Source of the DNA: Chimonanthus salicifolius | Lineage: Eukaryota > Streptophyta > Magnoliopsida > Laurales > Calycanthaceae | Direction: 5' to 3' | Assembly (NCBI GenBank): GCA_013350335.1 | Contig: CM023536.1 | Location: forward strand, 46,942,314-47,006,313 | DNA length: 64,000 nt | In this document: in pieces, positions 20,001 through 31,463 of the stretch | Position numbering within the stretch: position 1 is the stretch's first letter | Layout: each line of letters begins with the position of its first letter | Position numbers and translations under genes: made by a program | The notes under the pieces: model-generated | Seen by the model: only the letters and a program-made list of their open reading frames with translations | Told to the model about the DNA's origin: nothing | The model's database searches: none

Positions 20001-21953
20001 GCAGGATAATACTCACTTAGGGGAATAGGCAAATACAATAATGGGGGGATGGGGGATGAGGCAGCACCTAAGAAAAAATCATCATAGTTAGAGAAAGCAG
20101 AGGAAGATATGGATGATAGTAACCGATTAGTGAAGAAACATGAAGCCGCTGACGCCGAGCCTAGAGAACAAGACTGTGACTGAATGGATGTCGGTGTTAC
20201 TTTGCCAGAAGAGTTGTCTTCGAAGAAGATCCGCAGCTGGTGATTCCCAAACTCTACAGGATAAAGAAGATGGTCCATCCATGGTGGAGCAGCAGACCAC
20301 CTAGAAGAAAATGTAATCACTGTGATCCAATCAGTCCTCGTGCAGAAGAATCTGGGGCAACCCACTGATGAACTGTGTTCCAGAAGAGTTATTGGAGATC
20401 GACTGTGCATCCTGATATCAAAGAAGAGTAAAGGTCCATCGGTACAGACGCCATCTCCAATCAGAAAGATCGGATCCACACAACCTGCGACCTGAAAGGC
20501 AAGTCTCGAAAAAACACCGCGTTGTCTATGCAGATAATGGTCAAAATAAAGGAAAATAGAAGAGGGAAGGATGATACCCGAGTCCGAAGCCCACGACGAG
20601 GAGTCACCAAGAGGGGTGGCAGGAGAAGAAGTGGGTAGAGGGGAAGAAGGGCGGGGGAGCTGAAGAGTAGACCGAAAGATGGCAGAGAAATAATTCTGAA
20701 CTGCCATCCTAATTCCATTCTTATCCACTACACGTCTACCATCCACAACTAATGATCGTATGGAATTTGTGGCTTTCCGAATGTTGGCGCATCTGTGAAA
20801 GAATTTAGTATTCTTGCCCCCTTCCTTTAGCCAAAGAGCTCTGGATCTCTGCCTCCATTCCACTTCTTCCAGCCGCAAACAATCCTAAAGATTGACTTTG
20901 CTAATTTTTCTGGATACAAGCTCTTCCTCCTCAAGATCACGCTCCTCCTCCAACCTATTCCATCCTTCCAATTCTATGAGGGCTGCCTCCTTTCTATCTT
21001 TAATTGGGCCACCAGAAGATTTGACCCAATCTTTAATCTTTGATTTCAAAAGAATAAGCTTTTTGGACAGAACATAGCCCCCCCCGACCATAAATGTTCA
21101 ATTCATCCCACTACACTTTAACCAATTGAATGAGCTTTGGATTGTCCAACCATGCATTGCTGAAACGAAAAGGTTTGGGACCCCAATCTATCTCTTCGGT
21201 ATCAAGTAATACCGGACAATGATCGGAGATGGGACTAAATAGCTTTATCTGGCTTGCATTGGTGAAGATTAAATCCCATCCCGTAGAAGTAAGGAACCTG
21301 TCCAACCTACTCATTGTCCCCCTTGAGTGACCATTGCTCCATGTGAATCGACCTCCAATAAGTGGAAGATCAGAGAGATCATTCCTAGAAATAAAATCAG
21401 AGAAATCCTCCATGCTTCTCGTGTATCGACAACCTCCCTTTCTTTCAGATGGAAATCTAACCACATTGAAATCTCCGCCCAAGCACCAGACTGAGGGGCT
21501 CCAATATTGGATATCATCCAGTTCAACCCAAAAGGCCTCTCTTTCCCCTTCTATGTTGGGACCGTAGATATTAGTGAAGCAAGCATCCACACCTTCATTG
21601 ATTAGTTGACCCTTAACTGAAATTGATCTTAATTCCTCTCTTCTCATAGATGCTTTGAAAAGAGAAAGATTCCACACCGTGAGTAGCCCTCCAGACGAAC
21701 CTTCTGCTGATTTGAAGAAGAAATCAAAATCTCGTGAGCCCCAAATCTCTCTGATAAAAGAGGTACTCAGATCTGCTCTTTTTGTTTATTGAATAAACAA
21801 CATCTCTACTTTGTTTTTCCTGATAAAGCGACGAATCGCTCCCCTCTTTTCTTGAAGGCCGAGACCCCTAACATTCCAACTAAGAATTTCATTAAGAAAC
21901 TTATCTTCCTCCTCGCACCTGTTGATATTTTCCGTGTCTTCTGTAGCCTGAGC
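17021..21953 (-). pseudogene. LINE ORF2: endonuclease, reverse transcriptase, RNase H (broken)
   Basis: Reading leftward: endonuclease start motif SWNVRGLG near 21900, LGGDFNVVR, and the terminal SDHCPVLL near 21210. Next comes an EVEWRQRSRALWLKEGGKNTKFF-like linker (quoted in part: LWLKEGGKNTKFF), then RT motifs KAPGPDGFNF, LQFADDTLFF (catalytic DD) and FIYLGLPVGG. A zf-RVT part (CPLCALEEEDSDHLF) follows, and RNase H with acidic residues in FNVDGAV, SNEAEILS and EGDSANA, ending at 17021. Lesions: TAA at 21786-21788 (the usual QETK position, so the catalytic Glu codon is lost), TAG at 21111-21113, a slip in a G run near 21080, an unexplained insert at about 19930-20670, TGA at 19248-19250 (RGL stop QGDP), and several frame changes at 18.1-18.7 kb. 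Confidence 0.9.
19930..20670 (-). other. Foreign segment of about 0.74 kb inside LINE ORF2
   Basis: Between the linker ending in QNYFSAIF and the start of the RT (EGVQFRRVSRENSVWLE), L1 elements normally have only a few tens of residues. Here about 740 bp intervene. They encode, on the minus strand, an open Ser/Leu/Phe/Pro-rich frame (to 19919) with no LINE motif. No target duplication or terminal repeat is evident at its edges. It could be a filler insertion, part of another element, or a lineage-specific expansion. Confidence 0.55.
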
Positions 21954-24068
21954 TCAAATAGAAACATCAGCTGACAAAACTTTAGGGGGTACTGGAGTTG
22001 GCCTTAGTCCTCCTCTAAGCTTCTGAAGCTTACTGCAATGGGTTTTGAAGAAAGAGTTCCTTACAACTTGTTTCCTGGGAATTCTGGTTGCTAGACCTGT
22101 GAAAAGATCTCTTACTTCTATCGAATGGAGGTCATTTTCCGCTTGAGAATCATCACCAAAGCTAATTCCAATTTCTTTTCCAATTTTGAGGATTTCTGCA
22201 CTATCATATTCTGAATAATCCTTTAATCCCAGATTTTCCAAAATATGTCCTCCTTCTATTTTTTCTTTTTCTTTTTCCTTCTCAGATTTTTCTTTATTTT
22301 CTTGTAAAAGCTTCATCAATGATTCACCCTCCTCCTCCTGGAACCCACTATCTGACCTCCCGACTTGAAGTTTAGAATCCAACTCCTTCCCAGGGACTGA
22401 ACGAGTAGGGCCGGTGCAAGGCCCTGTAATAAGTTCATGCATTGGTAGAGTTACTGTGAGATCCTCTGGTTGAGTAGATCTTTCTACCTCAAAATGTACC
22501 GATGTTGGTGGGGCCTGATCAAAGATAAGAGTTTTCTTATTTTGAGTATCATTGCTTTGATAATCGGGCCCGGGCCCAGACTTAAAGTCAAGGAGAGAAG
22601 TTTCTGCTTTCTCCCACACACTCTGAAGGCATGCCAATCTCCTTTCAGCCAGAAATAAAAGTTGCTGCATGTATTTCCATTGAGCCGCCGAAGGTTTTCT
22701 CATCATAGAAGAGCCCTCATACGTCTCTTCATTCTGGCTCCCTAGCACACTGCAAACAGTAGCAGCAGCAAGCTTCTCAGACCCATTTGTCTCTTGATAG
22801 TGACTCTATGCCGCCCTATTGACAGCAACATGCTTCTTGGCTTTCAAGTCCTCAGCATGGGAGACACGTGTCTTTCGCTTTCGAAAGGAGGACTTCGATC
22901 TTTCCGGCCAAGTGGAAGCATGCCTCGACGAAGATTCCGGCCGGGACAGAAACGACGGGAGATGATCTGATTCAACAAGGGACACCACAAAAGGTTTCCC
23001 ATTCAAGGTCAAATTTACCAAAGGTGGGATTCGATCAGTGATCCTCAACTCAAGCAGTAAGTTGAGAGAGGAGCAATCTTCCTTCGTTAGATTCCAAGAA
23101 TCGATCTCGAGAACCCTACCCAGACGTTCCCCAAAGGACCGAATCACTTCTACCGACCAACCTTCTAGTGGAAAACCGAAGCAACGAACCCAGGTCTGTC
23201 TGAAATGTTGGAATAAATCTTGGGACCATCTCCCTCTAATTCTCAAATCCCTTATTTCCGCAGCGTTTTCCACTAGAGATTTTGCCTCCACCTCTGAGTT
23301 GAAGCTCACGAGGAAGCAAGCTTCCCCAATCCTGCTGATCTTAGGATCGGAGAAACCCTTGAGGCGAAGAATCTGAAGAATATCTTCATGTGACAGATCT
23401 CCGGTCATCGAGATGACCACCGCGTTGGAGAGCCAATCCTTGATCTTGGTCTCATCCTCTGCGGGAACCGCTACCTCCATCTCTTTTAAATCTGGAACTG
23501 CCTTGACAAACAAAGGAGAACCACGGGTAGCAACCATGTCCGCCCAACGACGCTCGCCAATAGGTTTGGGAGGACCCGTGAACTTCCGTGGAACTGCCTG
23601 GCTGAAAGTAGGGGTCGATTTGAAAAGTGGTTTCCTGGGTTTATCTCCCCTTTGGAAGTGCGCCGGATTGACCTGCAGACGATGACCGTCCAGGGAATTC
23701 CGGTTGAGCTCTCTGATTGCCCTTTCTGCTTGAGTCCTGTTACTCATCCATATGAAGGCGAAGGTTCTACCTGAGATGTCCTTCTTTTTGGGAATGAAGG
23801 TATCAAGAACGGCCCCCCACCGAGAAAACAACCCCTGCAATTGCCCCTTTGTAATGGAATCTGGAAGATTTCCGATGAACAGAGTGACTGACGAACCGTC
23901 TCTGCCATTCCGGGTACTTCGTCTCTTTGGAAACTGCCATCCATCCCCTTCCGCTGTCTCCCATTGCCCCACCAGGTCCTCGCGAAGGTCATCGAAGCTC
24001 CGGTCAGTTCTCTTCCCTCCCTGGGTTTTCAGGTTCTCTCTGAAGTGGTCTCTCTCTCGCTCGCTCAT
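21954..24068 (-). pseudogene. LINE ORF1: RRM plus DUF4283-like protein, one in-frame stop
   Basis: Start chosen at ATG 24068 (MSERERDHF), because the upstream Met at 24116 lies outside the LINE, beyond the target duplication. Residues about 40-130 form an RRM: RNP2-like TLFIGNLP and RNP1-like GRTFAFIWM. Residues about 180-330 resemble DUF4283 (IKDWLSNAVVISM .. WVRCFGFPLEGW), a domain common in plant retroelement gag-like proteins. The frame is interrupted by a single TAG at 22806-22808. It then continues in the same frame with an acidic, Lys/Glu-rich part to TGA at 21954. Expected role: RNA-binding chaperone of the LINE RNP. Confidence 0.85.
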
Positions 24069-24335
24069 TTTTTTCTTTTGAAGATTTTGGTTATTTTCAA
24101 AATATGATTTTTGCATTATTAATTTTTAGTAGTTAGTAATTGGGTTTGTGAGCAGAAAAAATATTTTTATGAAATATAACCTTAGTTCATAACTTACTAT
24201 TATTTATAATATTATATTAATAGCACGGGTTTGACCAGGTTTGACTATGGGTCAACTCTGTTGAACCTTATTTAACTCACCCTTTCTCTAAAATGGGTCA
24301 CTGCACGGGTCGGATTTTAAAATATTGCTCCATAG

Positions 24336-26095
24336 AGTTGCCCGGTATTTGTGGGTAGGAAGGCACATGCTCTGATAATTAATTAAGTAGTTTAAGAAAT
24401 CTGGAAAAAAAAATTTATATTAACAACTCTTTGAAGGATCTAATTAGGAGTCCCCAAAGTGAATTTACAGCCATGCCACTACTGTTGGTGGAGAAGATTC
24501 ACTGTTGGATCACCAATCTAGAAGAATGAAGGTTTAAAGCTACGCAACACTTTCAAAGTAAAGAAAGTTGGACTGGAGATACATGTTGGGGCGGTGAGTC
24601 CAGCCAATAGGTACTTAGTTCACCTTAACTAATTTTAAATTGTAAATTATTTTATTTAAATAATTTACAATTTGGTTCGGCCAAATACTTAGATGTTGAA
24701 TTAATCTACCTCACAAATGGGGCTGTTTTAGTTCAATTTTTTGAAACTTTTCTCTAATCAAATTTTTATTTGTAATTTATGTATATTTAATCGTTTTTTC
24801 TATAATATTTTTAAAAAAAGAGAGAATAAGAAAGAAAATTGCTTTTAGTAATTGCATTAATGTATGTGTCGATATGATGTATAAATTCTTCACTATGATT
24901 AAAAAGAGTAAGTGCATGTGCCCACTGCATCTCTATCATTTAAAGGAAAAAGATTTTAAAGGCACTTGTCAATTTGAGACCTTCTGAATTTAATCATTTC
25001 TTATATTTTTTTTTTTAAAAAAAATATTTATTATAATTAAATCTACTATTAAGCATATGACAAGGTTCTTATTGTGTTCATTGAAGGAGCTAATTCAATG
25101 TTGATCTGGTGACCATAATTTAGAATGCTTTTTAATTTGGATACTGAATCAATTAATGGAGTAATAATAGATATGAAGATGGAAAGAATATAAATGTAAA
25201 TCTAAGAAAAATGCTTATTAAATACAAAATAAATTAATTCTTAAAATAATTTCTTTTTCCCATTAGAGCATATTAATATGCCAATCTTCCTCTAACATGC
25301 AACATTAAACAAAACATATGCTATCTTTCAATATTTGCATTAGAGTGATAACAAAACTCGAAAGTCGATCATAATGTAATTCAATACTATATAAATTAAA
25401 TAAATCTTTTTTTGAAATTACTTGTATGAGACTGAAGGAAATTCAACGTAAAATTTTCACAGGTGATACTAAGAGTACACTAAGTGAAGGAAGCCATGGG
25501 AAGCAGAAGGTACCAGTTGTGTGTTAACGAAATATTATTATTGTTTAAGTGATTTATTCAACAATATAAATTATTATGTATTAAGTCAATATAAGTGAAA
25601 ATAATTGAAAAGAATTGCTTGTGCACATGCATGATTACATCAATCTCCTCTTACATTTTTAACAATAAGAGTGGTGCTACTTTATTGGATTCTAGTATTC
25701 AAAAGTTGCATGTAAGTCCAAATGTAATAGAAAGCAAAGGGTTGTACTACACCAAGTCACTTTCCTGGCCTTAGATATTGTCATTTGTCGACATGAATAT
25801 TAAAGATATGGTAGTCCCACACTCTTAAAAAAATAAATATTTCCAGGTCGTAAATTAAAGTATGGGGTCGGTCTGAAATTTAAATAATTAATATATGTAT
25901 AATCAAATGCAACTATATCTTTAGTACATCAACATCATGTATTTTGATTAAAATATTGAATTAGAGCTAACTTTATTTAGTATTTGTTGCTCAATCCATA
26001 AAGAACGTACACTCATTCCAGGCGAGTGATGGTGATCAGATGAATGAATGGTTTATTGTTTATATTATATGCCAGTCTAGTAGAACAGTAGAACA
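24336..26095. other. AT-rich DNA, nothing recognised
   Basis: No open frame or terminal repeat that can be supported across this stretch. Confidence 0.5.
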
Positions 26096-26099
26096 ATGA

Positions 26100-26500
26100 A
26101 GTGGGAATGAATCTCAGCCGATACAAGTTGTATTGGTTGTACTACAATGTTATTGGTTGATATGGCTGATATATCAGTAATATATGTCGGCTGATATATC
26201 GGTGATATCATTAAATAACAATCATTTAAAAAAAAAAAAAAGTCATTCGTGGGCCCGCCTGACATTTCTGCCCATATCGGCAAATATTGATCTAATATCA
26301 ACTGATATTACTGAATTTTTTTTTTTTTTTCAAAAACAAGCCTCCTTCCTTTTTTTTTTAATTTAGAAAATTTAAAATATAAAAAAAATCGATATTTTCA
26401 GAAAAAAATGTGAAGAGAGAGAGATCTCGACCGATATTCAATATGGCCAATATTGGCTGAGACGACCGAGATCTCAAAAAATCCAAGATTTTTATCCCCG
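26100..26500. repeat. TATCGGCCGATA-type MITE, decayed
   Basis: Many GATATATCGG, CCGATATCA and GGCCGAT-like blocks plus central poly-A and poly-T tracts, as in the other family members. Ends (CTCAGCCGATACAAG and TCCAAGATTTTTATCCCCGAG) resemble the family ends but no 8-bp duplication was found. Confidence 0.5.
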
Positions 26501-26764
26501 AGTTAAGGTATATGTTCAGGTGAATTCATGAGCTTATTTTATTTCTTTTGATCATAATGGCCCTCTAGAATAAAATAGATGATAATATTTAAAGATAAAA
26601 TATAAGATAAAATTATGGAAATGATTTTCTTTTACAATACTACAATTGGATGTGGAGAATTTTTTTTGTTGATTCTGCCCTATGGTCAGAGTTTCTCCAT
26701 TTAGGAGAAACTATTGTCAAATAGGAGAAATTGTCTTTGTTGAGAAATTCTCGACAAATTGCAT

Positions 26765-26847
26765 ACCATGGAAGTCATTGGAGAAGACTTACTCGACAAT
26801 TGCATTACCATGGAAGTCATTGGAGAAGACTTACTCGACAATTGCAT
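26765..26847 (+). repeat. Two-copy 42-bp tandem repeat
   Basis: A 42-bp unit starting ACCATGGAAGTCATTGGAGA and ending CTCGACAATTGCAT occurs twice, head to tail and almost identical, at 26765-26806 and 26807-26847. Function unknown; probably a recent slippage duplication. Confidence 0.85.
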
Positions 26848-26954
26848 GAAACCGGTGGACCACTCTCAATAGATGAGAACTATTATACTTAAAAAGAATT
26901 GTGTCCTAAGATTTTAAGATTAAATTAACAGATTTTAGTTTAAATTTTCTCAAT

Positions 26955-27130
26955 TTTTTTTTTAATTTACGTGTGAAAAAATGTGGAATACCAGCATAAA
27001 ACTTCCACGAGTGAGCTTACTACCTCTAAGGCACACCATAGTTAGATCATAGGGGCTCAAACCCACAACCTCCCACTTCTTGAGACGAAAGCCAAGAGGC
27101 AATCAATTGAACTACACTCATACTCTATAC
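26955..27130 (-). mobile_element. tRNA-related SINE (family B), inverted copy
   Basis: On the minus strand it starts near 27130 (GTGTAGTTCAATTGATTGCC) and has a B-box-like GGTTTGAGCCCC. It ends TTTCACACGTAAATTAAAAA with an A-rich tail near 26955. It matches the family B copy at 13435-13616 over the body and 3' end. Confidence 0.6.
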
Positions 27131-28415
27131 AAAATTTGCAGGTGATTTCATAAACCGATAGAGAAAATTTTATTCTTCACAAAATATTTTAGCTCATATG
27201 TTATTCTCCTTCTTAATTGCTAACTTCTCGTAACAATCGTCTATGTCGGTTGTTCTTTTAATCTAACATATACTCTTTTATAAGAAAAATTGTCCGTTGT
27301 TTATCACCTTGTTCTTTATTACGGAACATACTGTTACTGAAATCATCTAGGGATTATAGCTAGTTTCATGTATTCATAAAATTAGTTTCACCTTTAATAT
27401 AAAATAAGAATATTTATTTTATAAAAAAGAAAGTAAAAAAATGCCATAATAGAGATTCTTGATGATACTTTCATCTTACACATGACAACATTTGATTGAT
27501 AACAACATAAATTGTTACTGGTTTAACTAATTATTTTGATCAAGAGAAATTTTGAGTTTCTACATAGATGATTGAAAAATTTTAGTTGAACCTTGAAGAT
27601 ATTGATATTATTTTAAAATATTATTTGATATTTTTGAAAAATATGTATTTCAGTTTGAGTTTAAATAAAAAATTTCAATCAGTCTTTCACATTTTGACAA
27701 AGATTTATAACTGATGTCTGATGCTATTAACTAAGACACTGCACACTTTAAAAAAAAAAAATTCTAATTTATTTTTTTTCAAATAAAAAAGCATCTCCAC
27801 ATCATTCATCAATTAATATCATATCGCCCATTAAATATAATCACATCAGAATCTAAATTGATGGGACATTGCATTGATATTGTCATAAGGTTAGTGGAAA
27901 TGGAGAGACCCACTTGTGCAGAGCAGGAAACACTAACTCTTTGGCGGGTCCCACTCATTTATACTAATGTATTGTATGCCAAACCTCGGCACCTGAAACT
28001 TGAAAGTAGAAGCTTAAAACCAGCCTCAGAATGAACTATGAAGAGAATTTGTGGTCCAAAGGACTGAAGGACTATGGATTTACTTTAGGTCTGCGGACTT
28101 CCGGTTGCCTCATAGAGGGCACCCTGTGCATCCTTTAAGACATTATTCTCTGGGCCACTTGAGAAAGGCTGTGACTCAGTGAGTGTGACTCTCTGAGCAC
28201 TCAAAAAGAGCTTAAATCCATGAATGAAACGAGTGCTTTATTTTATCGAAGATTAGCAAAGCTCGGCAGTCTGCAGCAGCTTTTCCTTTTCATCATCTTC
28301 TTTCGCAGGCGCACGAGCGTCCAATCAGAAGAATTTAATTTGCGAATACACCCTTCTACCAATTGTAGTTTTCAAAGCTACTTTTGGCCAGTTTTAGAAG
28401 AAGACAAAAATTTAG
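27131..28415. other. Intergenic DNA, nothing recognised
   Basis: AT-rich to about 27900 and then more balanced (27950-28330), but with no open frame or repeat I can assign. Confidence 0.45.
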
Positions 28416-28419
28416 CAAA

Positions 28420-28805
28420 ATATTTTGCATCGACTCGTAGAGACCTCTCGAGACTTGATTTTAGATTTTTGAATGAAAGTATTATTATATTTTTACATTT
28501 TTACTGTCAGTTCATTTGATATTTATTTGAATAAATGAGTAGAATAGTATTCTGTATTCATTCGTTCAAATGAACGCATGGTTCATTATAATGTATTATT
28601 TAAATAATAAAATTTCTTTTAAAATTTAAATTTATTTTTTAAGAACTGTATTTTTTAAATTTCTCAAATTGAACTAAATTTACACTTCGGCATTCGTTCA
28701 AATGAATGCTGAATGAATTGATTGTTCGTTCGGATGAGTAAAAATATAGAAGTATAATGGGAATTTCACCTGAAAATCTAAAATCCAAGTGTCTATAAGT
28801 CGCAC
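28420..28805. mobile_element. Short relic related to the palindromic MULE family
   Basis: Inverted ends: TGATTTTAGATTTT near 28455 and its complement near 28780, with GTAGAGAC and GTCTATAAG outer blocks. Palindrome variants such as CATTCGTTCAAATGAACG and GGCATTCGTTCAAATGAATG lie inside. Size about 0.39 kb, no coding content, no clear target duplication. It looks like a decayed non-autonomous derivative of the MULE family. Confidence 0.5.
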
Positions 28806-28809
28806 CTTG

Positions 28810-29035
28810 ATTACATGGCCACAAGTTTATGTGGACATTGCCATCCAACGTTTCACTCTTTGAGTTCAGATTCTTTGAAATTGGACTTTCATGGAAAATA
28901 GAGATCATCTTATATTATTTCAATACATGGTAGTCGCTCTTAAGGTGTTTTTTTTTTTTAATAGTAATGTGTCTAAGTCTTTTCAAGTATTGACTAATTT
29001 TCAGAACATGTGCAAATCTCTCTATTTATTCACAT
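28810..29035. other. Spacer, nothing recognised
   Basis: Short stretch between the MULE relic and the minisatellite, without a supportable feature. Confidence 0.4.
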
Positions 29036-29510
29036 CGGATAATCGTGATTGGAGATGAAGGCTTTTGAATACACTTTTAGGTGTACTCGGTGTCTCTAAA
29101 TCCGAGTGGTCACCATAACCGTAGATGAAAGGTCTCGAATACGATTTTGGATATCAATGTCCCCAAATCCAAGGCGATCTCCATGATCGAAGATGGAAGA
29201 TCTCGAATACGGTTTTGAGTATACTCAGCGTCCCTAAATTTGAGGCAATTGTTGTGATCGAAGATGGAAGCTTTCGAATATGGTTTTGGGTATATACTTA
29301 GCATCTCTAAATTCGAGGCGATCGTCGTGACTAGAAATTAAATCTCTCGAATACAATTTTGTGTGTACTCCGTGTCTCTAAATTCGAGGCGGACGCCGTG
29401 ACTAGAAATGAAATCTCTCAAACAAGAGTTTGGATATACTTGGTGTCCCTAATTTCGAGGAGGTCACCGTGACGGGAGTAGAAGCTCTCTAATACGATTT
29501 TGGATGATGA
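29036..29510 (+). repeat. Minisatellite, about 63-bp unit, seven diverged copies
   Basis: A unit of about 60-66 bp containing GATGGAAGNTCTCGAATACG, then GTTTTGGGTATACT, then GTCTCTAAATTCGAGGCG and CGTGA is repeated about seven times head to tail with roughly 75-85 percent agreement by eye. No coding frame is conserved across units. Confidence 0.8.
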
Positions 29511-30140
29511 CCCAATTCTAGTCAATGTTGGGTAATTTAGACCTTGTTAGACTTTCATAGTTTCATTTATAGAGGTGTTACTTAGTTCCCATAATCCAAG
29601 GCGGTGGCAGAGACCGGGGATTAGAGCTCCCGAACATATTATTGGGTCATGACCAAGAGAGTCTGGAAAACCGCCTTGTGGTTTTTGGAATGGATCCAAG
29701 CTCAAAAGCCTTCCCTTACACTTGAGACTCAAAACATTCACAAAGGAATGGCTATAATAAAAAAAATTTGCCTTCTAATTTGCTGAAGTGGAGTTAAAAT
29801 TTTATAAAGAATTAAAAGTTATTTTATAAAATTAAATAAGCAGTTGTTTAGGTAAGAAATAAAAAAATATTTCATTAAATATATAAAATAGTTTAATTTA
29901 AATTAAATAAATATAAACTTAAAATAAAATTTTCTAATAATTATTAACTGTATTTACTTAAATCAAATACGTATATTTAAATGATTTTTTTATGATTAAT
30001 ATATTTACAATCCAAATTTAAATTAATTTAATATATAAAAAATATTTATTTTAGGAGAATCAAAGTCACGAGAGGCCATGTATGACTGGAATTTCTCCAA
30101 CTGCAAACTCTAAGAATGTATGGTTGTATTGGTAGTTGGC
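29511..30140. other. Intergenic DNA, nothing recognised
   Basis: 29511-29750 is GC-balanced, 29760-30060 strongly AT-rich. No supported gene. Confidence 0.45.
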
Positions 30141-30147
30141 ACATATG

Positions 30148-30632
30148 TTACACGCTAAGGTTTAAATATCGGCCGATACATATCGTATCGGCCGATATGT
30201 ATCGGTATTTTCATACCGAACGATATCGGCCGATACGATATGTATCGGCCGTATATACATATTATCGGCCGATATGGCCGATATTCGGTCCGAAATATCG
30301 GTCACAATATCGGCCGATATTCATAAATATCGGTTTTTAAATTTCTTTTTTTTTTAAAAAAACACCGATACGGTTTTTACACAGTTTTCCACGGTTTTTT
30401 GCGGTTCTCCACGGTCCGTCCGATACGGCTTTCACGGTTTTTTGTGGTTTTTTGCGGTTCTTCACGGTTCATCACTGTTCGTCACGGTTTTTTGCGGTTT
30501 TTTCACGGTTCCGATATCGGAGGAGAGAGAAAATGCCGATATCGGGAGGAGAGATAAAATTATCGGCCGATATTTGCATATCGGCCTGGCCGATATTTGC
30601 ATATCGGCCTGGCCGATTTTTAAATCCCTGGG
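30148..30632. repeat. TATCGGCCGATA-rich hAT-like MITE, best palindromic copy
   Basis: GGTTTAAATATCGGCCGATA at the left and the complement of CAGGGATTTAAAAATCGGCC at the right form inverted ends. The interior has many exact or near-exact TATCGGCCGATA palindromes and a run of CACGGTTTTTTGCGGTT repeats (about 30370-30510). The flanks GTTACACG and CTTACACG could be a 7/8 target duplication, but their alignment to the ends is uncertain. Confidence 0.6.
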
Positions 30633-30649
30633 ACTTACACGTTTCTAAT

Positions 30650-31455
30650 TAAACAAAATTAAATTACTATTTTCTGATTCCTTTTTGTAAATGAATGTTG
30701 GATGTATTCTATCTCACGGAACCCACATGGTATCTAATAATGGAAAAGCTCTAGTCTAGTCTAAGAAGTTTTTTTTTTTTAATCATTTTACTTAACAAAA
30801 AATAATTTTCAAATTAAAAAAACTCTTTGTAAAAATAATGTATTATTTCTAAATTGATAATTAGAATCCCTTTCATTTGGACGATAGAATGCTCAAGGCT
30901 CCGTGAGACTCATCAAAGTGAGGTCCAATACATGATCAAAGTGATGGATGCATTTGAACTGTATTTTTTAGTTATGTTTCTCATAAAACTTTGGTTGTAA
31001 AATCTAAAAAATATAATTTTCAAGTGTACAAAGACCAACAATAAAAAATTAATTAATGAATTTAAATTAGATAGGGATCCATTTCATGTAGATTATAGAG
31101 TAAATAAGTGTGACATGGTTTAAATACCGCTCTAAAATGGATATGGCCGAATATTGATGTATTAGTGGTACATAATGTAAAAGCGGTATGTTAACCATAT
31201 TAATGATATGTCGGCGATATGCAGTACTCGAAGATATCTCGATCCAATGTTGATAATACGTGACTGAATTGAATTGACCATATACAATTCACATCAGCTG
31301 AAATATACTTAATAGTCCAAAATTGATATGTGTAGACTGGAATTTGGAACCGTATTATAGACGGCATTGCCTATATAACCATTTTTCTTAATAATTATAA
31401 GAACCCGTCTAAAGAAGTGGCGGTCTTGTGATTCACGCTTAACTTTAAAGGACTA
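30650..31455. other. AT-rich DNA with a faint MITE trace
   Basis: No gene. Around 31115-31260 there are weak GGCCGAATAT and GATATGTCGGCGATAT motifs, which look like a very decayed member of the TATCGGCCGATA family. Confidence 0.4.
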
Positions 31456-31463
31456 CAAACTTA

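Larger units (their letters stand above)
16844..24078 (-). mobile_element. L1-type LINE with RNase H, nearly full length, decayed
   Basis: Minus-strand LINE bounded by the 14-bp target duplication TGAAGATTTTGGTT (16830-16843 and 24079-24092), with an A-tail (T run 16844-16861 on the plus strand). Content from its 5' end: ORF1 with an RRM and a DUF4283-like domain, then APE-type endonuclease, reverse transcriptase, a zf-RVT region and a C-terminal RNase H. This order is typical of plant L1-clade elements that gained an RNase H domain. The 5' end lies only about 10 bp before the ORF1 start, so the leader is missing or very short. At least six frame lesions are visible. Confidence 0.92.
16634..24327. 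mobile_element. hAT-like MITE split by a LINE insertion
   Basis: The outer element begins CAATGTTATCAAACCTGACC and ends with the imperfect complement (rc CAATATTTTAAAATCCGACC). It is flanked by the perfect 8-bp repeat CTCCATAG at 16626-16633 and 24328-24335. Without the LINE it would be about 0.45 kb, rich in GGGTTGACC-type motifs. The LINE at 16844-24078 sits inside it, so the MITE is the older insertion. Confidence 0.8.

Noticed and set aside
23038..24081. Plus-strand open frames over the LINE
   Set aside because: Antisense shadows of the LINE ORF1 reading frame.
24068..24116. LINE ORF1 start at 24116
   Set aside because: The first 16 codons would lie outside the 14-bp target duplication, in flanking MITE DNA; the Met at 24068 is the first inside the element.
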